Source of the DNA: Geomicrobium sp. JCM 19039
GTDB lineage: Bacteria > Bacillota > Bacilli > Bacillales > Marinococcaceae
Length of the DNA stretch: 64,000 nt
Reading direction: 5' to 3'
Assembly (NCBI RefSeq): GCF_000698145.1
Contig: NZ_BAXB01000010.1
Location: forward strand, 62,001 to 126,000
Both the position numbers and the translations under genes were made by a program. Below are positions 18,758 through 27,970 of the stretch, piece after piece. Numbering within the stretch: the stretch's first letter is position 1; each line of letters starts with the position of its first letter. Under the pieces are notes generated by a model. That model was not told the origin of the DNA and made no database searches. It saw nothing but the letters and a program-made list of their open reading frames with translations.

Positions 18758-19534
18758 GTGGTAGAGTTGCGCCCTTTGATTAGTGTCATAATGCCAGCAT
18801 ATAATGCAGAATCTTACATTCAAGAGGCAGTTCAATCCGTGCTCGCCCAAACCTATCAACATCTAGAGATCATTATTGTTAATGATGCCTCGATCGATCA
18901 CACAGGTTTAATCGTAGAAAATATGGCTGCCCAAGATGATCGAATCCGCATATGTCATAACGAGCAAAACAGAGGTGTATCTTTCTCAAGAAATTTGGCG
19001 ATTAGCTGTGCGACCGGAGAATGGATCGCCTTTTTGGATAGTGATGACGCATGGCATCACGAAAAATTAGCGTTGCAGATGAGACTTGCTGAACAAAAAG
19101 AGGCAGAGTTCATTTTTACAGGTGCAACATACATGGATGAGCAAAGCAACATGTATTCGACTGTTTTTCAGGTGCCTAAAGAAGTGCGATATCAGCATTT
19201 ACTTAAGCAAAACGTCATCTCTTGTTCCTCAGTCGTAATCAAGCGTAAATACTTCAAAAAACTTCAATTGGAACGTGATGACCTGTCAGAGGACTATCTT
19301 GCTTGGTTAACGATATTACGCACAGGAATTGTCGCGTACAGTGTAAACGAACCACTTCTGATTTACAGGGTATCAAGACATTCAAAATCAGGAAAGAAAG
19401 TTCGATCGATACAAATGACGTATCGTGTGTATCGTCATATCGGAATTTGGCAACCGGCTGCTCTGTTTTATACAATGAGCCATCTAATGAAGTCGTTAAA
19501 GAAGTACCGAAAGTTAAACATTCACTATTTCTAA
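18758..19534 (+). CDS. Family 2 glycosyltransferase
   Basis: 258 aa GT-A enzyme. The N-terminus has ISVIMPAYNAESYI and VNDASIDHT, and the metal-binding DxD region is FLDSDDAW (about residue 95). It would transfer a sugar from a nucleotide donor to the growing lipid-linked repeat unit at the cytoplasmic membrane face. Start GTG 18758 or TTG 18767, both near AGGTGG. It is the first biosynthetic gene of the cluster and lies 15 bases before the sugar-phosphate transferase. It is intact. Confidence 0.85.
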   Translation: MVELRPLISVIMPAYNAESYIQEAVQSVLAQTYQHLEIIIVNDASIDHTGLIVENMAAQDDRIRICHNEQNRGVSFSRNLAISCATGEWIAFLDSDDAWHHEKLALQMRLAEQKEAEFIFTGATYMDEQSNMYSTVFQVPKEVRYQHLLKQNVISCSSVVIKRKYFKKLQLERDDLSEDYLAWLTILRTGIVAYSVNEPLLIYRVSRHSKSGKKVRSIQMTYRVYRHIGIWQPAALFYTMSHLMKSLKKYRKLNIHYF

Positions 19535-19548
19535 AAGGAGAGCAAGCG

Positions 19549-20190
19549 ATGGTCGCCATCAAAAACACTCGACGAAACAAGCTGGTCATAGAGCGCTTCA
19601 TAAAACGAATGATGGATGTGGCATTAAGTTCCATTATTCTACTTGCCATCTCCCCATTGCTCGTCATGATCGCCTTACTCATATTGCTTCTTGACGGCAA
19701 ACCGATTTTTTTCAGACAAAAGCGTGTCGGTCAGTTTGAACAAGAATATACAATGTGGAAGTTTCGCTCAATGACAAACCGTCATCATCTTAACAAACCG
19801 AGGTATACATGGAATGATCATGTACCGGAAGACTTTGTTTTTAAAAGCGCTTCTGGAGATAGAGTCACGCCGATTGGGCGAATTCTTCGCAAGTATAGTT
19901 TGGATGAACTCCCGCAATTTGTTCATGTTTTGTTCGGGCAAATGAGTATCGTCGGTCCAAGACCTGAAGTTCCCGAGATCACGAAATTTTACAACGAAAG
20001 TCAACGGAGAAGGTTGCGAGTTAAACCAGGAATTACTGGTTTCGCACAAGTGAATGGGCGAAGTTCAATCTCCCACGGGGAAAAAATTCAATTCGATAAT
20101 CAGTACGTGGACAAGCAAACGTTCGGGATGGATGTCCGAATCATTCTTAAAACCGTCCTCGTTGTGGTGTCAGGAAAAGGTTCATATTAA
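19549..20190 (+). CDS. Undecaprenyl-phosphate sugar-phosphate transferase
   Basis: 213 aa bacterial sugar transferase of the short EpsL type, starting repeat-unit assembly by moving a sugar-1-phosphate onto undecaprenyl phosphate. One N-terminal membrane helix (about 22-45) is followed by the conserved catalytic region: FFRQKRVG, MWKFRSM, YSLDELPQ, GPRPEVP, PGITGFAQVNGR. ATG 19549 follows AAAGGAGAGC; longer in-frame readings upstream overlap the glycosyltransferase and lack a ribosome site. It is intact. Confidence 0.9.
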   Translation: MVAIKNTRRNKLVIERFIKRMMDVALSSIILLAISPLLVMIALLILLLDGKPIFFRQKRVGQFEQEYTMWKFRSMTNRHHLNKPRYTWNDHVPEDFVFKSASGDRVTPIGRILRKYSLDELPQFVHVLFGQMSIVGPRPEVPEITKFYNESQRRRLRVKPGITGFAQVNGRSSISHGEKIQFDNQYVDKQTFGMDVRIILKTVLVVVSGKGSY

Positions 20191-20236
20191 TGAATCATTG
20201 GCCATGGAGAATAAAGACGATTCAGGATGTGACGAA

Positions 20237-20443
20237 ATGGAATATGTAGGAGAACGTATTAAGCGTGTACGAGAACAAAAGGGAATGTCGATTACGATGT
20301 TGTCCGAACGGTCAGGCATTGCAAAGTCCTATATCAGCTCAATTGAACGAAATATTCAGACGAATCCGTCCGTAGATTGTTTGGTGAAATTGTCGAAAGC
20401 ACTCGATATTCGCCCGGAACACTTTATCCAAGAGCAAGAGTAA
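20237..20443 (+). CDS. SinR-like HTH regulator
   Basis: 68 aa, essentially only an HTH_3 domain: ERIKRVREQKGMSITMLSE, then SGIAKSYISSIERN, closely resembling the DNA-binding half of Bacillus SinR (AGVAKSYLSSIERN). The C-terminal SinI-binding helices of SinR are missing or shortened. ATG 20237 with AGGATGTG upstream matches the SinR N-terminus; ATG 20204 in the same frame is an alternative that adds 11 residues. SinR represses biofilm matrix operons in B. subtilis. Here the regulator is inside the polysaccharide cluster itself, which suggests local feedback. Confidence 0.8.
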   Translation: MEYVGERIKRVREQKGMSITMLSERSGIAKSYISSIERNIQTNPSVDCLVKLSKALDIRPEHFIQEQE

Positions 20444-20504
20444 TTTTCATCGTTGTCTGTTCTTAATAACGAACGAAATTTGAACCTACTAATGGAGGCA
20501 AACT

Positions 20505-21431
20505 ATGAAAGTACTCATAACTGGTGGTGCTGGTTTTATCGGTTCTCATATCGTTGAGCAACTGGTCGAGAATCATCATGAAGTCGTCATTGTCGACTAT
20601 GCAATTTTAACAGAACCAAAGAATAAACAAGTTCGTGTCTATCGTAAAAATGTTTGTTCAAATCTTCACATGATATTTAAGGAAGAACAACCTGATGTTG
20701 TTATCCATCACGCTGCACAAGTATCGGTGTCAAAATCAATGCAGCAGCCCTTAGTGGATGGAAAACAAAACATATTAGCAACGATTAACTTGTTAAAAAT
20801 GTGTGTCACTTACGGCGTGAAGAAAGTGATATTTGCTTCTTCTGCGGCTGTTTACGGTAGTGGAAATAGCGTCTTAGTTCAAGAGACAGACCCAACAAAT
20901 CCACAATCGTTTTATGGGTTGTCTAAACTGCAAGCAGAAGCGTATATTCGTTTTTTCTCTGAACAATATGGGTTAAACTATACGATTTTCAGATACGCAA
21001 ACGTTTATGGCCCTGGTCAATCGATACACGGAGAAGCAGGTGTGGTGGCACAGTTTATTCATAAGCTGAAAACCGGGGAAGCTTTGCACATTTATGGAGA
21101 TGGATCACAAACACGCGACTTTGTTTTTGTCAAAGATGTGGCGCGTGCCAATGTGGAAGCACTAACAAATGGAAACAACGAAACGATGAACATTGGAAGT
21201 GGAAGAGAACTGTCCATTCTTTCTCTCATGGAAACGATTCGTCATTTTGGCTGTTCGAGTATGATCCCCGTATTCAAAGAAGCACGTCAGGGAGATATAT
21301 TTCGCAGCTCATTAAATTCAGATCGAGCGTACGAGCGTTTAGGGTGGCAACCGATGTACGCGATTGAAGAAGGTTTAAAAGAGACGATTATGCATAGTGA
21401 AGTTATGCATCGCTCCATCAATTTTGTATAG
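20505..21431 (+). CDS. NAD-dependent sugar epimerase/dehydratase, GalE-like
   Basis: 308 aa short-chain dehydrogenase of the extended family. The nucleotide-binding motif GGAGFIGSH is at residues 6-14, with the catalytic SSAAVYG and YGLSK (Tyr about 137, Lys about 141). It probably interconverts UDP-hexoses (UDP-glucose or UDP-GlcNAc 4-epimerase) to supply donors for the cluster; exact specificity cannot be read. ATG follows TGGAGG. It is intact, and 15 bases separate it from the next gene. Confidence 0.85.
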   Translation: MKVLITGGAGFIGSHIVEQLVENHHEVVIVDYAILTEPKNKQVRVYRKNVCSNLHMIFKEEQPDVVIHHAAQVSVSKSMQQPLVDGKQNILATINLLKMCVTYGVKKVIFASSAAVYGSGNSVLVQETDPTNPQSFYGLSKLQAEAYIRFFSEQYGLNYTIFRYANVYGPGQSIHGEAGVVAQFIHKLKTGEALHIYGDGSQTRDFVFVKDVARANVEALTNGNNETMNIGSGRELSILSLMETIRHFGCSSMIPVFKEARQGDIFRSSLNSDRAYERLGWQPMYAIEEGLKETIMHSEVMHRSINFV

Positions 21432-21446
21432 AAAGGAGCGGATTGA

Positions 21447-22186
21447 GTGATGCAACGGATGGATATATATGAAATTCTTCTGATGCTCAGAAAACGGTGG
21501 AAATTCCTGTTTTCTTCAATTCTGTTGTTTTTCTCCGCTGCAACCGTTGTTGTGATCTATGTTATTGATCCAACATACGAGGCAAGTGAAGCGATCCTTG
21601 TAGGCGATTTGGAGAGAGGGACGGAATACGCGCAAACCGAGCAAAATAATATGCTTTTAGCTTCGACAATGGACTTCTTAAGAAGCCCGATGGTGAAAAC
21701 AGAAGTATCTGAAACATTAGCGATTCCATATCAACAGCTCGATGAGCAGATTGCGATTCAACATAATGAACGCTCTCAACTCATTAATATCGTTGTTCAT
21801 TATCATCATCAAGAAGAAGCAAAGAACATAGCACGTTCGATGGCAGATTCAACGGTTTCATTTATGGAGCAATCACTTGGGGTGAATGAACTACAAGTTA
21901 TGAACAATGCATCTGAGGTAGTAGATGCTCGAAGGGTAGATAATCCAATAATGAACATCGCAATCGCTTCATTGTTAGTCTATTCTTCGGCGTTAGCACT
22001 ACGTTTCTACGCCATCAATACGTTGGCGTTATACAACATCCTGAAGAGCTAGAGCGTGAACTTGAATTACTTGTGTTAGGGGAAGTGAGCGTCAAAAAGG
22101 GGAAATCAAAACAAAAATTCCGGCATTACGCAGCAAAAAGTGAGGTGAATGTGCGTGGCAAAACGACGTCAGAAACGGTGGATTAG
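21447..22186 (+). CDS. Wzz/CapA-type polysaccharide co-polymerase (frame break near 22035)
   Basis: About 246 aa. It has an N-terminal cytoplasmic start, TM1 (FLFSSILLFFSAATVVVIYV, about residues 20-41), an extracytoplasmic Wzz domain, and TM2 near 172-192. After the break the sequence continues HPEELERELELLVLGEV, a usual juxtamembrane motif, and ends at 22186. It is the chain-length modulator and activator of the adjacent tyrosine-kinase-like protein, as in EpsA/CapA. The missing base lies close to ATACAACATCC. Confidence 0.8.
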
Positions 22187-22716
22187 AGATTGGCAAATGA
22201 ACGCTATCTACCAAAACATCCAAGCCTTAACGATCAATAACCCAAAAATCATCTATTTTACGAGTCCTACATCGAGTAAAAAGCAGGCGCTTGTAGGGAT
22301 GACACTCGCAAAAACACTTGCTAAAAACCAAGCAAAGGTCCTTTATTACAACGTTTACGCAAAGACGAGTTTTGTGGATAGCTGTTTGCCGAAAAGCTCG
22401 AACGTGATGTCGGAAAAATCATATCAAATTCATCGGACGTTACACAGAAGTGTGGACCGGTTACAAATAAAAACGAATGCACACGGGTTCATTCATTTGA
22501 ATCGTTAGTAAAAGAATGGAAAGAATTCTATGCATACATCTTTATTGATGCGTATGGCCCCTTTCAAAACGAATGGCACAAACGATGCTTGACCAGAGCG
22601 ATGAAGTTATTCTTTATGCCAAACATATGAAAACGAGAAAACGAAAGTTAAGTGAAGCGAAGCAACACATTGAACGAAGAAATAAAAAAATTCTCGGTGT
22701 GATTTACGAGCAATGA
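22155..22716 (+). CDS. Degenerate bacterial tyrosine-kinase-like protein, CapB/EpsB type (two frame breaks)
   Basis: About 187 aa. Position after the Wzz gene and the N-terminal pattern (AIYQNIQALT, compare YRTLRTNIQF) mark it as the BY-kinase partner. The Walker A region reads SPTSSKKQALVGMTLAKTLA where GxGKS/T is expected, and the Walker A' DxDxR site reads YNVYAK. Both lie in an uninterrupted frame, so the nucleotide site seems truly lost. A Walker B remnant IFIDAYGP follows. Two bases appear lost between 22440 and 22600. The C-terminus ends LGVIYEQ with no tyrosine cluster. GTG 22155 or ATG 22149 start. The stop overlaps the flippase start (ATGA). Confidence 0.7.
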
Positions 22717-24179
22717 GCATCTCAACAAATCGTATCCTCATCAATATTTGGCATTTGCTTTATGGAACGACGACGGCTGCATTATTAAATGCGCTAGCCC
22801 TCGTCGTGCTGGCATCGTATCTTCAAGCGCACGATTACGGTGTATTCAGTGTCGTACTTGCCGTTGCCATGATTGCAGGTTTTTTCACTGACGTTGGTTT
22901 GAGCGATATTGTATTAAGAGAGGGTGCAAACAAGCAAAATGAACATTCAAAACTGTTTGTATCGTTCGTGAAGCTTCGTTTGCTATTCCTACTCATTTCC
23001 GTTGTCACGGGTTTTCTGTTTATTCATTTTATGTACTACAGCGAGCAAGAGATTGTCCTAACTTCTTATTATTTGTTGTTGCCAATGGTTATTGGTGTGA
23101 CAGCACAAAGCATTGCATCAACGTACTTCCAACTATACGAAAAAATGCAATATATAAGCTACATTAAAATGATTTCGGCATCACTGCTCGTCTTTTTTAT
23201 GATCGTTGGGGTAGGTTTATCTCTGCCGCCATTAGTGATGGCACTTCTTTATGGGTGTGCATATGTAATCGCGGGGATGTTCGGCATGATCCTTTTCCTT
23301 AAGCAGGCGCGGTTGAAATGGCGGTATGTTCCATTCCATAAGGGATTGCTTCATCAATTATGGATGTTTGCCGCTGGAGGATTGTTGTTTGTCATTCTTC
23401 CTCATCTCGGTCCGTTAGTGTTGGAACGTTCGATTACGTTGGTAGAAGTCGGTCTTTTCGCCATTGCTTACCGAATTCCTCAAGCGTTGCAACAAGTGCC
23501 ATTTGTAGTCGCGGGCGCTTATTACCCAGCGCTATTCAAAGCATTTGCTACTAATAACGATAAGCGACATTTGCAGTTAAATGTGGTTGAGACGAAGCTA
23601 ATGGGAGTGATCGGCATGCTGATGGCTGTTCCATTCGTATATTTTTCAGAACCGATCCTCGTAAACGTATTCGGAAATGAGTGGGGAGCTGCTGCACCAG
23701 CACTTCTCGTGCTTTCCTTCATGCTCGTATTTCAAGCATTGAATATCGCTATAGCAGATGGTCTAACGTCATCTGGACGCCAAACGGCACGAACGTGCAC
23801 GCAATTAATTGCTGTTAGCGTCGGGGGATTCCTTTATTACTTCTTGAGTCAACGATACGGGGTTATTGGTGCTGGGGTAGCTGGCGTTTCAATTGAGATC
23901 ATCTGTCTCATCGGCTTTTTATGGATGTATCGGGCGAATGGTCTGCACATTGCGAAGAAAGTTGTACTTCCTTTTGTCGTCATATTTGTAGCCACAGTCG
24001 TTGTCGTCCACCAACTTTCGTTTCCTGGAGTACTAGGGGCAGCAATTACCGTGACAATCATCGGCATGCTCGTATTTTGGGATCGAGATTTGCGGGAGCT
24101 AATGTTTACGATCGTCGGTACGAATGGATTGCGTAGGAAAGAAATGAGGGGTGCGAGTGACGTTAAGCATAAGGGATAA
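22713..24179 (+). CDS. Wzx-type polysaccharide flippase
   Basis: 488 aa integral membrane protein with about 12-14 hydrophobic helices, of the MOP/polysaccharide transport family. The N-terminus (LYGTTTAALLNALALVVLAS, YLQAHDYGVFSVVLA) and GLSDIVLREGA match the family. It should flip the undecaprenyl-linked repeat unit outward. The ATG overlaps the preceding stop, so it is translationally coupled. It is intact. Confidence 0.9.
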   Translation: MSISTNRILINIWHLLYGTTTAALLNALALVVLASYLQAHDYGVFSVVLAVAMIAGFFTDVGLSDIVLREGANKQNEHSKLFVSFVKLRLLFLLISVVTGFLFIHFMYYSEQEIVLTSYYLLLPMVIGVTAQSIASTYFQLYEKMQYISYIKMISASLLVFFMIVGVGLSLPPLVMALLYGCAYVIAGMFGMILFLKQARLKWRYVPFHKGLLHQLWMFAAGGLLFVILPHLGPLVLERSITLVEVGLFAIAYRIPQALQQVPFVVAGAYYPALFKAFATNNDKRHLQLNVVETKLMGVIGMLMAVPFVYFSEPILVNVFGNEWGAAAPALLVLSFMLVFQALNIAIADGLTSSGRQTARTCTQLIAVSVGGFLYYFLSQRYGVIGAGVAGVSIEIICLIGFLWMYRANGLHIAKKVVLPFVVIFVATVVVVHQLSFPGVLGAAITVTIIGMLVFWDRDLRELMFTIVGTNGLRRKEMRGASDVKHKG

Positions 24180-25412
24180 CAAGTATGTAGACCCGAGTGT
24201 CCAACACTTCCGGCGTTTATGATCATTTTACTCGTTTCTTTTGCAGGTTTAGGTATTGATATAGGTTTCTCACTAAAACCATACATGATTTTTTTGTTTA
24301 TGTTCACCGTTTTCTATCTATTTAGAATGGTATTTGTGAAACTACAACCATTTGAAGTGGCCATGCTCGGTTTTTATTTTATTTATTGTTTTTCTGGAAT
24401 CTTTGCTTTATATGCCTCTTCTAGTATACGAATTATCATTGGCATTGGCTTGTACTTGGTCTGTTATTTCCTCATGAGAGCGATCCTGACGAGTACTACG
24501 ATACCAAAACTTGAGTGGTCACTCTTTGTCGTCGGAGTTTTGTTTAATGGCATCAGTCTCGGATTGTACATCGTTGGCTTACTCGTTATCGGAACGGACG
24601 TGCCGACGGACCGACTCGTTTCTTATGGGGTGATGATGGATCGTGGATATCCGCGATTAATTGGGGTCGTCGATGATCCGAATTTTTATGTGTTTTATAA
24701 CACACTGTTTTTTGCGCTGTATATGACGATGTGGCAAACGAGAAAAGGAAAGATAGCGTTGCTAGTATGCGTATTCACGTCTGTTCTCACATTTTCAAGA
24801 GGAGGATTACTTGCGCTGCTCATACTATTGCTCGTGTTTGTCGTCACCCACAAGAGTCTAAAGAAAATAAAAATGGTGTTGTCACTTCTTTTAGGAGCGA
24901 TCGCCTTGCATTGGATTTCAATCTCTTATCTTAGCATCAATTTGTATGAAATCCTCTTTGCCAGGATGGTAGATTTCACTAGTGATGGGGGCAGTAATCG
25001 CTTCATGTTGTGGGAGAGGGCAGTAGAGTTTATTACGATGAATCATTGGTTAGGTTTAGGTCCGTATAACTTTTCATCTTACAATGATTTTCATTACGGG
25101 GATAGACTTTCTGTTCATAATACGTTTTTAGATATTGCAGCGGACGCAGGCTTAATCGGGTTATTCGTATACGTATCGTTTCTTCTCATTGTTATCTATC
25201 AACTTTATCAATCACGCCTTTATCAAACAAAACCGTACCTTGCCTTTGCGCTATTCGGCTTTATCTTACAAACCATTTCACTATCCATCATCATCAACGA
25301 CATGTTCTTCTTGTATCTTGCGATTGTAGCGATTTACTTGGAACGTTTCAGAAAACCAACGTCTATAGAAAGAGGTGCATCCATTGAGACGGGTCTTGTT
25401 TTTAACCGATGA
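24157..25412 (+). CDS. O-antigen ligase/polymerase-like membrane protein (Wzy) (frame break near 24207)
   Basis: About 418 aa with 10 or more membrane segments and the large periplasmic loop typical of Wzy/WaaL proteins (GGSNRFMLWERAVEF, WLGLGPYNFSS, SVHNTFLDIAADAGLIG). Start GTG 24157 follows GAGGGG and overlaps the flippase; it gives VTLSIRDNKYVDPSV before one apparent lost base, after which the frame from 24219 continues. It should polymerise or ligate flipped repeat units on the outer membrane face. Confidence 0.8.
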
Positions 25413-26481
25413 ACTTCGGATTGGTGGAGCAGAAACATACGGTGTGGTGCTTGCCAATCGACTAACAGACAAAACCGTTCAAGTGTATTTCGCAGCTCGT
25501 CCTGGGCCTATGATTGAAAAACTTCGTCATGAAGTGTCGTTCACCCCTTTATCCCGTTTGCCAATGATCAACCTCTTCCGATTATACAAACTGTGCAAAC
25601 AAAATATAAACCTCGTACATGCCAATAGTTTGCGAATGCTCTTATACTGCTTTCTATTAAGGTGCCCTGTTGTTTATACGAAACATAATGAAACGATGAT
25701 TGAAAAGAAGATGCCAAGGCTTTACGCATGGCTGTTAAATCGTTCTACGAGACGGGTGCTCGTTTTATGTGCATTAGAACAAAAGAAGTTGATGAGGATG
25801 GGTGTTAGACCTCGAAAGATTGCAATCGTTCATAACGGGGTTAATCTAGATAAATTTTCAATAAAGGAGCGAAAAATGATGAATACTCCTTTTCGAATTG
25901 GTATTCTAGCTCGGTTGTCTAAAGAAAAAAACCATGCGTTCTTTCTCGAGTTAGTGAAAGCGATGCGTAACGAGAAGAATATTCATTTTTATATTGCAGG
26001 TGACGGGCCGTTGAAAGAAGAGATTAATCGCAAGATTCAGGAACATGGTCTTGATCCACTCATCACATGTCTCGGAAATGTTGAGCAACCGGCAAAGTTC
26101 CTTTCAACTATGGATGTGCTCGTCGTTCCCTCTCACCGTGAAGTATTTCCAATGGCGATTCTTGAAGCGATGGCGACAGGAACCAATGTCGTTGCGATAA
26201 ATCGTGGAGGGATTGAAGAAATGATTATTGATGGGAAGACCGGTCATTTAATGGGATCACACGATGTGAACATGTTTAAAAGTCGCATTCTTTCTCTTAG
26301 AAATAACGATATGATGCGGTTGTTACAAGCTGAGCACGCAAGAAAATTCATCGAAAACAATTTCACTGTAGAAAAGATGGTTGAACATACACACGAGCAA
26401 TATGATCGAGCAATCGAGAATGCAAAGCATACGGTCGACACTTATGAAGGGCTTGGCAAAAATTATGAGTCGAGGCGATAG
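25384..26481 (+). CDS. Family 4 glycosyltransferase
   Basis: 365 aa GT-B fold. The N-terminus is FLTDELRIGGAETYGVVLAN; the C-terminal donor site is GILARLSKEKNH, AGDGPLKEEI, VVPSHREVFPMAILEAMATG with the EX7E motif. Start TTG 25384 sits six bases after AGAGGTG; an in-frame GTG at 25375 is less well placed. It overlaps the polymerase gene end and the next gene start, as in a tight operon. It is intact. Donor and acceptor are unknown. Confidence 0.85.
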   Translation: MRRVLFLTDELRIGGAETYGVVLANRLTDKTVQVYFAARPGPMIEKLRHEVSFTPLSRLPMINLFRLYKLCKQNINLVHANSLRMLLYCFLLRCPVVYTKHNETMIEKKMPRLYAWLLNRSTRRVLVLCALEQKKLMRMGVRPRKIAIVHNGVNLDKFSIKERKMMNTPFRIGILARLSKEKNHAFFLELVKAMRNEKNIHFYIAGDGPLKEEINRKIQEHGLDPLITCLGNVEQPAKFLSTMDVLVVPSHREVFPMAILEAMATGTNVVAINRGGIEEMIIDGKTGHLMGSHDVNMFKSRILSLRNNDMMRLLQAEHARKFIENNFTVEKMVEHTHEQYDRAIENAKHTVDTYEGLGKNYESRR

Positions 26482-27942
26482 ACCCGTCGTTCGTTTTGCC
26501 GTCGTCACAGCACAACCTCACCTTACAGAGTGGGAAAAACAGTGCATTCAACAATTGGAGCATGTCGGAGCTGAAGCGACAATGCACATTTGGACTAACG
26601 ATTTGTTGAATCGACCGATTCACGCGTATCGATTTGATTTTATTTTGCTACTAACGAACGAATGTGAGGGTAATTGGGGAGGAACACCATTAGGGGTATG
26701 GTCGTTCGTATGGGGAGCGAACCCCTCGTCAATCGATACGCTAGGGTGGTGGGAGGTGTATCGAAAAGAGCCAATTGTTCACGTGTCGTTATGGCAAGAT
26801 CATCAACTCGTACAAGAAGGACAATTTCGTACGATCCAACATTCTATTGCACAAAACCGTAGGCGAATTCTTCAAACGGTTGCAGCTTGGCCAGCACTGT
26901 ATTTGCAAAAACGGTTAGCAGAACACGGTCTAGAACATAGAAAGTCGCTGGAAGTTTTCGAAAATCGAGCCTTTGAAACCCCAACATTTTTTAAGAAACG
27001 GCTCATGGACGTAAAGGTAGGTGCTCGAAAAGTAAAAGTGTTTTTTGATCGGATGTTCCGCGATGAATATTGGAATGTAGGCATTATTGAGCGTCCAATC
27101 GCTCACATAATTCAAGAGGAAGACTTTGATATTACGTGGTTCGCTCGTAAAAAGAATAGTTATTATGCCGATCCATTTGGCTGGATTGATGGAGAGCATG
27201 TGAACATTTTGGTAGAAGAAATGAAGATTGCTGAGCCGAATGGGTTTATCTCTACGTGCGCATATTCTATGAAGGAAAAGAGGTTTATTCAATCCCCTGA
27301 AAGGAAACTCGTTCGCCCGCATCATTTATCGTACCCTTATCTCTTCCAGTATGATGGGGTGCATTATTGTATCCCTGAGTCAGCAGAAAATAAAGAGGTG
27401 AATTTATATCGGTACGAGCCGCAAAACAGGCAATGGCAGCAAGAGAGAACCTTACTACGAGAAATCCAAGCTCTTGATGCAACGGTCATTCAATGTGACG
27501 ACCGTTGGTGGCTGTTTTGCACCGTCGCTCGTCAAGGGACGGAAGAACACAATGATTCTTTACATCTGTTTTATGCAGATGATTTGCATGGAGAATGGAA
27601 AGCGCACCCGCTGAATCCTGTTAAAGTGGACGTTTGCTCGAGTCGAGGAGCAGGCACTCCGTTTCATAGTGATGGCAAATGGTATCGACCTGCCCAAGAT
27701 TGTTCCAACACGTATGGAGGCCGAATAGTGCTAAATGAAATCATCGAGCTCACTCCTTCACTTTATGAAGAAGTAGTCGTGAGAGCCATCGAACCAGATA
27801 AGGAAAGTGCGTATCCAGATGGCTATCACACCCTTTCCAAGGTCGGAGAATATACACTCATTGATGGAAAACGACAATTTTACCATTGGGCAACGCTTTT
27901 CATAAATGGAAGAAATGGCGGCTCAAGCGATTGCGTGATTAA
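26465..27942 (+). CDS. GINT1-like glycosyl/formyl transferase-associated protein (frame break near 27895)
   Basis: About 492 aa. An N-terminal domain of about 190 residues (AQPHLTEWEKQCIQQLE) is followed by a five-blade-like beta domain (YWNVGIIERPI, YYADPFGWIDG, HLSYPYLFQY, DATVIQCDDRWWLFCT, SRGAGTPFHSDGKWYRPAQD) that I recognise as the domain preceding glucosamine inositolphosphorylceramide transferase 1 and found in many bacterial polysaccharide clusters. Near 27895 one T seems lost. Restoring it gives the natural end HKWKKWRLKRLRD and a stop at 27942; as written the frame reads on into the acyltransferase. The start overlaps the previous gene's stop. The activity is not known for bacterial members. 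Confidence 0.7.
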
Positions 27943-27970
27943 CGACCATTTGATAAAGAAAGGAACAGAA

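Noticed and set aside
18680-18761. Short frame after AGGAGG upstream of the GT2 gene
   Set aside because: The ribosome-like site at 18673 leads only to a frame with an ATC or ATA start or to an immediate stop; too weak to call.
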